This document shows positions 1 to 7,700 of a DNA stretch of 64,000 nt, piece by piece (the first letter of the stretch is position 1; each line of letters opens with the position of its first letter). The notes beneath the pieces are model-generated. The model did not search any database. It was not told where the DNA came from and was given only the letters and a program-made list of their open reading frames with translations. This stretch comes from Brevinema_A sp051649605. GTDB lineage: Bacteria > Spirochaetota > Brevinematia > Brevinematales > Brevinemataceae. The stretch lies in contig JBOFHK010000007.1 of assembly GCA_051649605.1 (NCBI GenBank), forward strand, positions 62,001-126,000, given 5' to 3'. The translations under genes and the position numbers were made by a program.

Positions 1-622
1 ACTATCTCTACAGGAAAAAATTTTATTGGGAATCAGTGCCTTATGTTTGATCCCACGACTAGGACTGGTACGTCGATACCCTTCGTATAATATGTATATT
101 ATTCCTTTAGTTATTTTACATATTCCTTTTGTTTGGAATACTCTATCCTCACACCCTCTCTTAAAAAAAATCTATAAAAGTATTCTGATTATCTCTATTG
201 GTGTGGCTATTGTTTATGTTCCTATTCGTCTTTCTGACAAAGGTGCTATAGTATATTATGCTGACCCAATTAAGGAACTAACATTAGCCAATCCTGACAA
301 AAAACCTACAGTCATGCTTACTCAATGGGCTGGCTATACTTATAGTACTCGATGGCAGCATGTATACCATAATTTTTATCATCATTTTGACGACTCATTT
401 CAGCAAAATGTATACAAATACAAACCAGAAATACTGTTTATCAGACAATTTATAATCGATAATCAACTTAGTAAAGACAATGATTTTATGGATATACTTA
501 ATACACAATACACCAAAATCTTTAGTGATAATCTCACACAAGAAGGTGGGGCAGTAAATATTTTTATTCAAAACGATCAGCTTCATACGTGGGATAATCT
601 ACCGATCTATTTAGAAAACTAA
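1..622 (+). CDS. C-terminal part of a polytopic membrane protein, 5' end outside window
   Basis: The reading frame is open from base 2 of the window, so the gene begins upstream; the first in-window TTG at 26 is not a convincing start. The visible part begins with two hydrophobic stretches, including a run rich in Ile, Val and Pro, followed by a soluble tail of about 120 residues with many aromatic residues and histidines. This layout, membrane helices followed by an extracytoplasmic C-terminal domain, is common in GT-C type glycosyltransferases and related envelope proteins, but I see no diagnostic motif. It ends 9 bp before the symporter gene, so the two are probably co-transcribed. Function unknown. 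Confidence 0.6.
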   Translation, partial: LSLQEKILLGISALCLIPRLGLVRRYPSYNMYIIPLVILHIPFVWNTLSSHPLLKKIYKSILIISIGVAIVYVPIRLSDKGAIVYYADPIKELTLANPDKKPTVMLTQWAGYTYSTRWQHVYHNFYHHFDDSFQQNVYKYKPEILFIRQFIIDNQLSKDNDFMDILNTQYTKIFSDNLTQEGGAVNIFIQNDQLHTWDNLPIYLEN

Positions 623-631
623 GGAGCAATT

Positions 632-1864
632 ATGTCTATTAAAAAAATTTGGGACTCCCATCATTTTATGATCATCCTCATTATATCAATTATATTAGGT
701 AGTATTATTGGGATCAAACTAGAAAAAGAAGCTCTTATTTTTAAGCCTTTAGGGGATATTTTTATTAATGCCATGTTTACCATTGTTGTTCCTTTAGTAT
801 TTGTTACTATTAGTAGCTCCATTGCCAACATGCAAAATATCAGCAGACTCGGCAATATTTTAAAAAACCTCTTTATTGTCTTTGTTGGGACAGGATTGGT
901 GGCAGCAATATTAATTTTATTTGTTGTTACGACCTTTCCACCGGCTCAAGGAGTTACTTTAGAAATTTCTTCTGTGGAAGCTCTTACTCCCTTTCAAACA
1001 GCTGACCAAATTGTCGCCGCACTAACTGTAGATGATTTTGTCAACCTTCTATCTAAAAAAAACATGCTTCCTTTGATTTTATTTGCTATTATTTTTGGCT
1101 TAAGTATTAATCTCGCTCGAGAAAAAGGTAGATCTATTGCTCAAGCCCTAGATAGTTTATCTGTGGTTTTCCTTAAAATGATTAATATCCTTATGTATTA
1201 TGCACCAATCGGTCTTGGGGCATATTTTGCAGCGTTAGTTGGTCAATATGGACAAGATTTAATTGGATCGTATACAAGAGCAATGCTTATCTATTACCCT
1301 CTTTGTATTTTTTATTTTGTTATAGCCTTTCCTATTTATGCTTTCTTGGCAGGCGGTATTGAAGGAGTAAAACGCCTTCGATATATTTTCCGTCCTGCAT
1401 TAACTTCTTTAGCCACCCAAAGTAGTATCGCCACCATACCAGTAAATTTAGAAGCCTGCGAAAAAATTGGAGTTCCAAAAGATATTAGAGATATTGTACT
1501 TCCTATTGGAGCAACCGCTCATATGGACGGGACTGTAATTAGTACTATTCTCAAAATTTCTTTTTTATTTGGTATTTATGGAATCCCATTTACAGGTATT
1601 GAAACATTTGCTAGTGCTTTATTATTATCGTTATTAGGCGGAATTGTCATGTCAGGGGTACCTGGTGGAGGGCTCATCGGTGAAATGTTTATTGTTTCTA
1701 TTTATGGATTCCCAATGGAGGCTTTCCCTATTATTGCCACTATAGGATATTTGGTTGATCCTCCCGCAACAATGATCAACGCAACAGGTGATACACTTGC
1801 GTCTATGATGATTACTCGAATAATGGAAGGTAAAGACTGGATTCATAAAAAAATATCATCCTAA
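632..1864 (+). CDS. Dicarboxylate/amino acid:cation symporter (DAACS family)
   Basis: A 410-residue inner-membrane protein with the DAACS layout (GltP/GltT/DctA/SstT relatives). It imports glutamate, aspartate or C4-dicarboxylates with sodium or protons. The re-entrant hairpin 1 signature appears as ATQSSIATIP at about residue 265, preceding the conserved acidic and proline segment. The later signatures HMDGT (about residue 297), GVPGGG and NATGD near the C-terminus are family hallmarks of the substrate and cation site. Length matches the family. The start at 632 has a good ribosome site (AAGGAG, 7 bp upstream). Substrate preference cannot be read from these motifs alone; the first Ser of the usual SSSS-type loop is replaced by Gln. 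Confidence 0.9.
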   Translation: MSIKKIWDSHHFMIILIISIILGSIIGIKLEKEALIFKPLGDIFINAMFTIVVPLVFVTISSSIANMQNISRLGNILKNLFIVFVGTGLVAAILILFVVTTFPPAQGVTLEISSVEALTPFQTADQIVAALTVDDFVNLLSKKNMLPLILFAIIFGLSINLAREKGRSIAQALDSLSVVFLKMINILMYYAPIGLGAYFAALVGQYGQDLIGSYTRAMLIYYPLCIFYFVIAFPIYAFLAGGIEGVKRLRYIFRPALTSLATQSSIATIPVNLEACEKIGVPKDIRDIVLPIGATAHMDGTVISTILKISFLFGIYGIPFTGIETFASALLLSLLGGIVMSGVPGGGLIGEMFIVSIYGFPMEAFPIIATIGYLVDPPATMINATGDTLASMMITRIMEGKDWIHKKISS

Positions 1865-1906
1865 GAATAAAAAATAATACCAAAAATATTAATATAGGAA
1901 TATACT

Positions 1907-2578
1907 ATGACCACGATCAATTCGTATATCGATCATACTCTTTTAAAACCAGAAGTAACTACTAAACAAATAATCCAACTCTGTAATGAAGCACTACAAC
2001 ATCAGTTTTATGCTGTCTGCATTAACGGTTATTATATACCTTTAGCAAAACAACTCCTCAAAGACTCTCCTATTAAAATTGCTGCTGTAGCAGGGTTCCC
2101 TTTAGGAGCGATGAGCTTTCAGGCAAAAATCACAGAAATCCAGCACTATATTAATACTGGTGCTGACGAAATCGATATAGTGATCAATATCGGTATGCTT
2201 AAAGATAAAAAATATGCTCTTATTTTAGATGAAATTCGTCAAATTAAACTAGCTATGGGGACAAAACTATTAAAAGTAATCATTGAAACTTGTTTACTAA
2301 CGCAAGATGAAATACAAAAAATGTGCCATATTATTATTGATTCAGGGGCAGAATATATCAAGACATCTACGGGATTTAGTACTGGTGGTGCTATCAAAGA
2401 AGATCTTGAGCTGATGCTCCACGAAACGCAAGGAAAGATTCTTGTTAAGGCTGCTGGGGGAATCAAAGACCAAAAAACTGCTTTAGAATATATTAATATG
2501 GGCGTCATGCGTTTAGGAACTAGCAGCGGTGTTGCTTTGGTCAATAACAGTACTAATCCCTCACTTAATGAATATTAA
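1907..2578 (+). CDS. deoC: Deoxyribose-phosphate aldolase
   Basis: Cytoplasmic class I aldolase that cleaves 2-deoxyribose 5-phosphate to glyceraldehyde 3-phosphate and acetaldehyde in deoxynucleoside salvage. The Schiff-base lysine is K152 in the motif EYIKTSTGFS. The second active-site lysine is K181 in KAAGGIK, and the acidic segment DEIDIVINIG lies at about residues 87-96. The 223-residue length is normal for the short DeoC subfamily. It sits 42 bp after the symporter and is followed by a strong terminator, so it probably closes this transcription unit. No deoA, deoB or nucleoside kinase is adjacent, so regulation with a deo operon is not apparent. Confidence 0.95.
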   Translation: MTTINSYIDHTLLKPEVTTKQIIQLCNEALQHQFYAVCINGYYIPLAKQLLKDSPIKIAAVAGFPLGAMSFQAKITEIQHYINTGADEIDIVINIGMLKDKKYALILDEIRQIKLAMGTKLLKVIIETCLLTQDEIQKMCHIIIDSGAEYIKTSTGFSTGGAIKEDLELMLHETQGKILVKAAGGIKDQKTALEYINMGVMRLGTSSGVALVNNSTNPSLNEY

Positions 2579-2609
2579 TTCATATTTCTAAAATTTCATA
2601 TTCTTAATC

Positions 2610-2643
2610 CTAAAAAGACTTCTCATATGAGAAGTCTTTTTAG
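2610..2643 (+). terminator. Intrinsic terminator after deoC
   Basis: A perfect inverted repeat: CTAAAAAGACTTCTCAT pairs with ATGAGAAGTCTTTTTAG and the descending arm contains a run of five T. It lies 31 bp beyond the deoC stop codon. The arrangement is symmetrical, so it could stop transcription in either direction, but only the plus-strand gene feeds into it. Confidence 0.85.
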
Positions 2644-2784
2644 AGATATCATAAGATATACTGGAGTATCACAATTAATACTATATATTTTTATAGTAGA
2701 AAACTATATATATATTGAAAATATGAGAATATATTTTATGAGGACATCAAACAGAAAAGCTTTTATTTTATATCGTATCATAAA

Positions 2785-2813
2785 TTGATTTTTCTATAAA
2801 ATCTCACTATAAT
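2785..2813 (+). promoter_or_regulatory. Candidate vegetative promoter for amidohydrolase-flagellar operon
   Basis: TTGATT (2785-2790) and TATAAT (2808-2813) are separated by exactly 17 bp, 48 bp before the chosen start codon at 2862. It is the only strong sigma70-like pair I see between the deoC terminator and the operon. The rest of the 2644-2784 interval is AT-rich with no other evident feature. Confidence 0.6.
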
Positions 2814-2861
2814 TTATTATATTAATTAAAATTAATGATACAATTCATTGAGAGAGGTTTT

Positions 2862-4535
2862 ATGAGATTATCAATATTTTTTATACTATTCTTTACTGCT
2901 TGTCAGTCGACAACAGATACGGTTTTTTACAACGGCACCATCCTGACGATGAACGATTCCCAACCTACCGTCGAAGCTATTGCCGTTTCTAAAGGTCGTA
3001 TCCTAGTTCTTGGTAGTCTACAAGAAGTCTCTGCCTACACCAATCATAAAACTAAGATGATTGATCTTAGTAATAAAACCCTAATGCCAGGTTTTATTGA
3101 TCCCCATAGCCATATTTTTGCAATTGCTCTACAGTCTATCCTTGCTAATCTTTACCCAAGACCAGATAGTGAGGCAAATTCGCTTCCTGAAATTATTAGC
3201 ATTTTACGAGAATACCAACAAAGTAATCCCCCCCTATTCAAAGAAATAGGAATTTTAATGGGATTCGGCTACGATGATTCCCAATTAAAAGAAGGGCGTC
3301 ATCCAAATAAATTTGATCTTGATCTTGCTTTCCCAGATATCCCCGTATATCTTATTCATCAGTCTGGACATCTCGGTGTAGCTAACAGTAAAGCATTAGA
3401 AAAATTTAATATTTCTGCCGATACTCCTGACCCAGAAGGAGGGATTATTCAACGTATGGACAACAGCCAAGAGCCAAACGGAGTATTAGAAGAGAACGCT
3501 CATATTGCTGTACTTACCAAAGCAGTAAAATTTTCGCCGTTATTTGCCGTAAAAATGTTTTTGAACGGTTTGGATAGTATGATAAAATTAGGTTACACTA
3601 CTGTTCAAGAAGGACGAACAGGGAAAGATCAGATTTTTTTAATGAAAATACTTGGGATCTTAAGACAACTCCCAATCGATGTAGTCGCTTATCCTGATAT
3701 TTTTATGGCTCCTAAGCAAGCATTACATCCTTCAAAAAAATATTGTGGGCGATTTCGAGTTGGTGGAATGAAATTATCCTTAGATGGTTCTCCTCAAGGA
3801 AAAACTGCATGGAGAGATAGACCTTATATTGTAGCTCCTCATGGACATGACCCTAGCTATAAGGGATACCCCGCTCTTGATCCTAAAGAAGCATTAGAAA
3901 AAATTGATTTGGCATTTGCTAGTAATGTTCAAATTCTCGCTCATGCCAATGGGGAAGCTGCTATCGATCTATTTATCGAAGGAGTTGCAAAAGCTGAACA
4001 AAAATACGGAAAACAAGATCAACGCCCTGTTTTAATCCATGGACAATTTACCCGAAAAGATCAAGTAGACCGAATTATTGAATTGGGAATCTTTCCATCT
4101 TTATTTCCTCTTCATACTTATTATTGGGGAGATTGGCATCGCGAACAAACAATCGGAGAACCCGGAGTCAATCATATTTCTCCTACCAAATGGTTTGAAG
4201 ATCAACAAGCTCGATTCACTTCTCATCATGATGCCCCTGTTGCTCCTCCAAATAATTTTCGTGTACTTTGGGCAACTGTCAATCGTGTTTCTCGTAGTGG
4301 TAAAATCATTGGAGCAGAGCAAAAAGTTTCTGTAGAGACAGGATTAAAAGCTCTTACTATCTGGAGTGCCTACCAGCATTTTGAAGAAGATCAAAAAGGA
4401 TCTCTCGAGCTAGGAAAACAAGCTGATATGATTATTTTATCAGATAATCCCCTTACTATTGATCCCATAAATCTTACAGATATTACCGTCTTACAAACCA
4501 TAAAAGAAGGAAAAACAATCTATCAAAAACAATAG
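2862..4535 (+). CDS. Lipoprotein amidohydrolase (YtcJ-like metal-dependent hydrolase)
   Basis: A 557-residue protein of the amidohydrolase superfamily, YtcJ-like branch. After a short hydrophobic leader comes a lipobox ending in C14 (FFTAC), so the mature protein is probably membrane-anchored outside the cytoplasm. The metal-binding HxH is visible in MPGFIDPHSHIF; further family motifs are DGSPQGKTAW, LAHANGEAAID, LIHGQF and SHHDAP, and the C-terminal GSLELGKQADMII strand closes the composite beta-sandwich. ATG 2862 is preferred over the upstream ATG 2835 because it has a GAGAGG ribosome site and yields an intact signal sequence. It ends 9 bp before fliP. The natural substrate is unknown, and its place at the head of a flagellar export operon is odd. 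Confidence 0.85.
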   Translation: MRLSIFFILFFTACQSTTDTVFYNGTILTMNDSQPTVEAIAVSKGRILVLGSLQEVSAYTNHKTKMIDLSNKTLMPGFIDPHSHIFAIALQSILANLYPRPDSEANSLPEIISILREYQQSNPPLFKEIGILMGFGYDDSQLKEGRHPNKFDLDLAFPDIPVYLIHQSGHLGVANSKALEKFNISADTPDPEGGIIQRMDNSQEPNGVLEENAHIAVLTKAVKFSPLFAVKMFLNGLDSMIKLGYTTVQEGRTGKDQIFLMKILGILRQLPIDVVAYPDIFMAPKQALHPSKKYCGRFRVGGMKLSLDGSPQGKTAWRDRPYIVAPHGHDPSYKGYPALDPKEALEKIDLAFASNVQILAHANGEAAIDLFIEGVAKAEQKYGKQDQRPVLIHGQFTRKDQVDRIIELGIFPSLFPLHTYYWGDWHREQTIGEPGVNHISPTKWFEDQQARFTSHHDAPVAPPNNFRVLWATVNRVSRSGKIIGAEQKVSVETGLKALTIWSAYQHFEEDQKGSLELGKQADMIILSDNPLTIDPINLTDITVLQTIKEGKTIYQKQ

Positions 4536-4544
4536 GTATATAAA

Positions 4545-5306
4545 GTGATGATAAAAAAAAATATCCCATTAATTGCTCTCTTAGGAATTTTTTATTTCTT
4601 TCCTATAGAATTATTTGCCCAACAAATAGCAATTCCAACAGTAAACTTCAATATTGCCCAAGCCCAAAGCCCTCAGGAAGTTTCGTTAGCATTACAGATT
4701 TTGTTCTTATTAACCATCCTTTCCCTTGCTCCTTCTTTAATAATTTTGATGACCTCTTTTGTACGGATTTATATTGTCCTTTCTTTTGTCGGTCGAGGAA
4801 TAGGTACTCAAAATCTCCCTCCCACCCAAACCATTGCTGGATTATCCTTATTTTTAACATTATTTGTGATGTTTCCAACTCTCCAGCGTACTTATACAGA
4901 AGGTTTACAGCCATATTTTGATGGACAAATCACCTTACAGGAAGGTTATGATCGAGGAATTACTCCTATCAGAGAATTTATGTTTCGAGAGACTTCCGAA
5001 CGATATATCTATCGATTTATCCAACTATCTGGAATCGAACGTCCTAGAAATCAAAATGATGTTCCCACTTATATTTTAATCCCTGCTTTTGTTCTCAATG
5101 AAATATCACTTTCGTTTTATATGGGTGTTTTAATTATGATTCCTTTTACTATTATTGATATTGTTACTGCAGGAACATTAATGTCAATGGGAATGATGAT
5201 GGTGCCTCCCATTACTATATCTTTCCCTATTAAAATTTTATTATTTGTACTCGCTGACGGTTGGGATCTTCTCATCGATAAGTTGGTACAAAGTTTTATG
5301 CGATAA
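4545..5306 (+). CDS. fliP: Flagellar type III export protein FliP
   Basis: Core transmembrane subunit of the flagellar export gate, where it forms a helical assembly with FliQ and FliR in the basal body. It has an N-terminal signal-like helix, then the family signatures LTILSLAPSLIILMTSF (about residues 58-74) and the long periplasmic loop, and ends in the paired C-terminal helices with TAGTLMSMGMMMVPP. At 253 residues it has the usual length. The start is either GTG 4545 or ATG 4548; the weak AGG at 4534-4536 spaces better with 4545. fliQ follows after 14 bp, so translation and transcription are linked. Confidence 0.96.
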   Translation: MMIKKNIPLIALLGIFYFFPIELFAQQIAIPTVNFNIAQAQSPQEVSLALQILFLLTILSLAPSLIILMTSFVRIYIVLSFVGRGIGTQNLPPTQTIAGLSLFLTLFVMFPTLQRTYTEGLQPYFDGQITLQEGYDRGITPIREFMFRETSERYIYRFIQLSGIERPRNQNDVPTYILIPAFVLNEISLSFYMGVLIMIPFTIIDIVTAGTLMSMGMMMVPPITISFPIKILLFVLADGWDLLIDKLVQSFMR

Positions 5307-5320
5307 ATTAAGAGGTTTTT

Positions 5321-5590
5321 ATGTCTCAAGGTGCAATTCTACAACTCATCAATCTAGCCATGATCGAAGTATTATTTTTAAGTGTCCCTATTTTAGGGGT
5401 TACCATGATTTTAGGTTTGATTATTTCAATATTTCAAGCAACTACCTCCTTACAAGAACAAACCCTAACTTTTGTTCCTAAGTTTATTATTGTTACCATA
5501 TTATTAGCATTTGCTGCTCCATTCTATATTACAAGAATGTTAAATTTCACTAATAATATGTTCTCACTAATTGCTACAGCACAACTATAG
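5321..5590 (+). CDS. fliQ: Flagellar export gate subunit FliQ
   Basis: An 89-residue protein with two transmembrane hairpin helices, the expected size for FliQ, which surrounds the FliP-FliR core of the export gate. The conserved elements PILGVTMILGLIISIFQATT and QEQTLTFVPK are clear. A ribosome site (AAGAGG) lies 6 bp upstream of ATG 5321. The gene ends 8 bp before the fliR start. Confidence 0.96.
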   Translation: MSQGAILQLINLAMIEVLFLSVPILGVTMILGLIISIFQATTSLQEQTLTFVPKFIIVTILLAFAAPFYITRMLNFTNNMFSLIATAQL

Positions 5591-5598
5591 GATTGATC

Positions 5599-6384
5599 AT
5601 GATTTTTGATTATTTCCAACAGCATTTTCAAGTTTTTCTTAATATTTTTGCCCGAGTATTTGGATTATTACTCGTGATGCCCGTTTTTTCAACAGGGATT
5701 CCTACAATGGTTCGTGCAGGACTTAGTTTTTTTATTGCTTTGCTTAGTACTCCTTTGATTGTGGGAATAAATATCCTCCCTACTATACCTAATATCGCCG
5801 AATATGGAATTAGCGTTTTCAGCAGTTTATTAGTAGGTTTATCTATCGGTTTCGTCGTACAAGTAACTGTTTCTTCATTACAGTTATCAAGTAGTATTTT
5901 TTCCACCACCATGGGACTCTCTTTTAGTGAAAATGTAAACCCCATTACCCAAGAAAATATCCCCACATTAGGTAATTTTTTATCCGTTATGGTGATGCTT
6001 TTATTTATCCGTACCGAATCCCATTTTATTTTTATCGAAATAATTGTCCGTTCCTTCCAAGAAATACCAATTATTCATGCATCTGCCGTCCAAGGTTTAT
6101 TTATCTCTATGAAAACCGCTACGGCAATTATTTTTACCCTAGCATTTAGAATTTCATTACCAATCATCGGTATAACTCTTTTACTGGATATTGCTATGGG
6201 AATTATTGGGCGAGTTGCCCCCCAATTTAATGTGATGGTTATGGGTTGGAATATTAAAATCTTTATTGGATTTGTTATTCTTTGGTTTATTCTTCCTGGT
6301 ATTTTAGATTTTGCTACTGTTTTATTTAAAGAATTACACGATTCTATTCTACGTTTTATTCAAATCGCCAAACAAGGAGCTTAA
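5599..6384 (+). CDS. fliR: Flagellar export gate subunit FliR
   Basis: About 261 residues with roughly six membrane helices and the FliR landmarks ARVFGLLLVMPVFS near the N-terminus and FRISLPIIGITLLLDIAMGIIGRVAPQFNV in shortened form around residues 192-220. It completes the FliP-FliQ-FliR gate. I chose ATG 5599; an in-frame TTG at 5593 is possible, but the TAGGAT sequence spaces better to the ATG. It is directly followed by flhB after 3 bp. Confidence 0.95.
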   Translation: MIFDYFQQHFQVFLNIFARVFGLLLVMPVFSTGIPTMVRAGLSFFIALLSTPLIVGINILPTIPNIAEYGISVFSSLLVGLSIGFVVQVTVSSLQLSSSIFSTTMGLSFSENVNPITQENIPTLGNFLSVMVMLLFIRTESHFIFIEIIVRSFQEIPIIHASAVQGLFISMKTATAIIFTLAFRISLPIIGITLLLDIAMGIIGRVAPQFNVMVMGWNIKIFIGFVILWFILPGILDFATVLFKELHDSILRFIQIAKQGA

Positions 6385-6387
6385 TCG

Positions 6388-7560
6388 ATGCAAGATATTC
6401 TTTTCTCACTTGATTTAATGACTCTTCTTAATGATCCCATCCTGCTTAGTATGGATTTACAACGTTTTGCTAACCCAGAAGACGAAGGAAGAACCGAAGA
6501 ACCATCAGAAGCTAAAAAACGAAAAGCCCGAGAAGAAGGAAATATTCCTCAATCTCCTGAATTAATCGGTATTATCTCTTTTCTAGCAATTTTTTTGTGT
6601 ATTGTACTTTTTTGGCGTTTTTTTTATACCAATCTCTACAAAGTTTTTATTTTTTATCTTGACGGTATTGACACCATCCGCTTTACCAAAAATGATATTC
6701 AAGGGATGAGTTTCAATCTTTTAGCAATTATTATGACTATTCTTTCTCCTATTTTTTTTACCGCCGTCGTATCGGTATTAATTGCTTCTTTAGCACAAAC
6801 AAAGTTTTTGTTTACAACCAAAAAACTCGCTCCCAATTTTAAAAAAGTATTTGGTAATATATTCTCTAATTTAAAAAAAATGTTTTGGTCAAAACAATCG
6901 ATCTTCAATCTCGGTAAATCCTTAGCCAAAGTGATTATTGTTTTTGGTATTGCGTTTTTATTTATCATGAACGAACTGGGGACAACTATTTCTTATATCC
7001 ATATGGAAAATCACGTCGTTATCGCTTCTATTGCTCAAATTATTGTTAAATTCGTTTTTATTACTGGAATCATCCTCCTATTTTTAGCAATTTCAGACTA
7101 TGTCTTTCAATATAGAGAATATATTGATTCTTTAAAAATGACCAAACAAGAGGTCAAAGAAGAATTTAAAGAGCAAGAAGGAAATCCTGAAATCAAACAA
7201 AAAATCCGACAATTGGAACAGCAACTCGGAAAAAGACGAATGATGCAAGCGGTACCAACAGCAGATGTGATCATTACCAACCCAACTCACTATGCTATTG
7301 CCATAAAATATGACCGATCATATATGAATGCTCCTATCATCATCGCTAAAGGTACAGACCGTACTGCTCTAAAAATAAGAGAAATCGCTCAAGATAATCA
7401 AGTCCCTATATACGAAAATAAACCCCTCGCACGTGGTTTATATGCTTCGGTTAACGTTGGAGATGAGATTCCTTATGAATTTTATAAAACAATTGCAGAT
7501 ATTCTATCTCTCGTTTACACAAAAAATATCCCAAGATCTCGGACAATTTATCAACCATAA
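6388..7560 (+). CDS. flhB: Flagellar export switch protein FlhB
   Basis: Export-gate protein that controls the switch from rod/hook to filament substrates. It has a soluble N-terminal segment of about 65 residues, longer than usual, containing the family sequence DEGRTEEPSEAKKRKAREEG. Four membrane helices and a cytoplasmic C-terminal domain follow. The autocleavage site NPTH is present at residues 298-301, so the self-processing that governs the switch should occur. 390 residues. A 140 bp gap with its own promoter separates it from flhA, although read-through is possible because I see no terminator. Confidence 0.96.
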   Translation: MQDILFSLDLMTLLNDPILLSMDLQRFANPEDEGRTEEPSEAKKRKAREEGNIPQSPELIGIISFLAIFLCIVLFWRFFYTNLYKVFIFYLDGIDTIRFTKNDIQGMSFNLLAIIMTILSPIFFTAVVSVLIASLAQTKFLFTTKKLAPNFKKVFGNIFSNLKKMFWSKQSIFNLGKSLAKVIIVFGIAFLFIMNELGTTISYIHMENHVVIASIAQIIVKFVFITGIILLFLAISDYVFQYREYIDSLKMTKQEVKEEFKEQEGNPEIKQKIRQLEQQLGKRRMMQAVPTADVIITNPTHYAIAIKYDRSYMNAPIIIAKGTDRTALKIREIAQDNQVPIYENKPLARGLYASVNVGDEIPYEFYKTIADILSLVYTKNIPRSRTIYQP

Positions 7561-7644
7561 TCATCGCATATTAAATTATCAAATCGTATAAAATTTACCC
7601 CTCGCCCTCTCTATAGCTTTTTTAGATATTGTATGATCAGAAAT

Positions 7645-7673
7645 TTTACATATCCTTGATCTTCTTGTATAAT
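7645..7673 (+). promoter_or_regulatory. Candidate promoter for flhA
   Basis: TTTACA (7645-7650) and TATAAT (7668-7673) are spaced by 17 bp. The -10 box lies inside the left arm of a perfect inverted repeat (7661-7673/7681-7693), so access to it could be controlled by a DNA-binding protein. Transcripts would start at about 7680. Confidence 0.55.
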
Positions 7674-7693
7674 GTATAATATTATACAAGAAG
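7661..7693 (+). repeat. Perfect 13-bp inverted repeat before flhA, overlapping -10 box and ribosome site
   Basis: CTTCTTGTATAAT and its exact complement ATTATACAAGAAG are separated by GTATAAT. The right arm runs into the flhA ribosome binding sequence AAGAAGGGG and the start codon follows at 7701. In read-through RNA from flhB it would form a hairpin partly covering the ribosome site. As DNA it could be an operator on the promoter. Which role applies is not decided by sequence. Confidence 0.7.
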
Positions 7694-7700
7694 GGGACTT

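Noticed and set aside
395..586. Minus-strand open frame inside the first gene
   Set aside because: It lies antisense to a clearly coding frame, has no ribosome site and no recognisable domain.
4078..4335. Open frame inside the amidohydrolase gene in another plus-strand frame
   Set aside because: The amidohydrolase motifs run through the whole region in the main frame; the alternative is a shadow.
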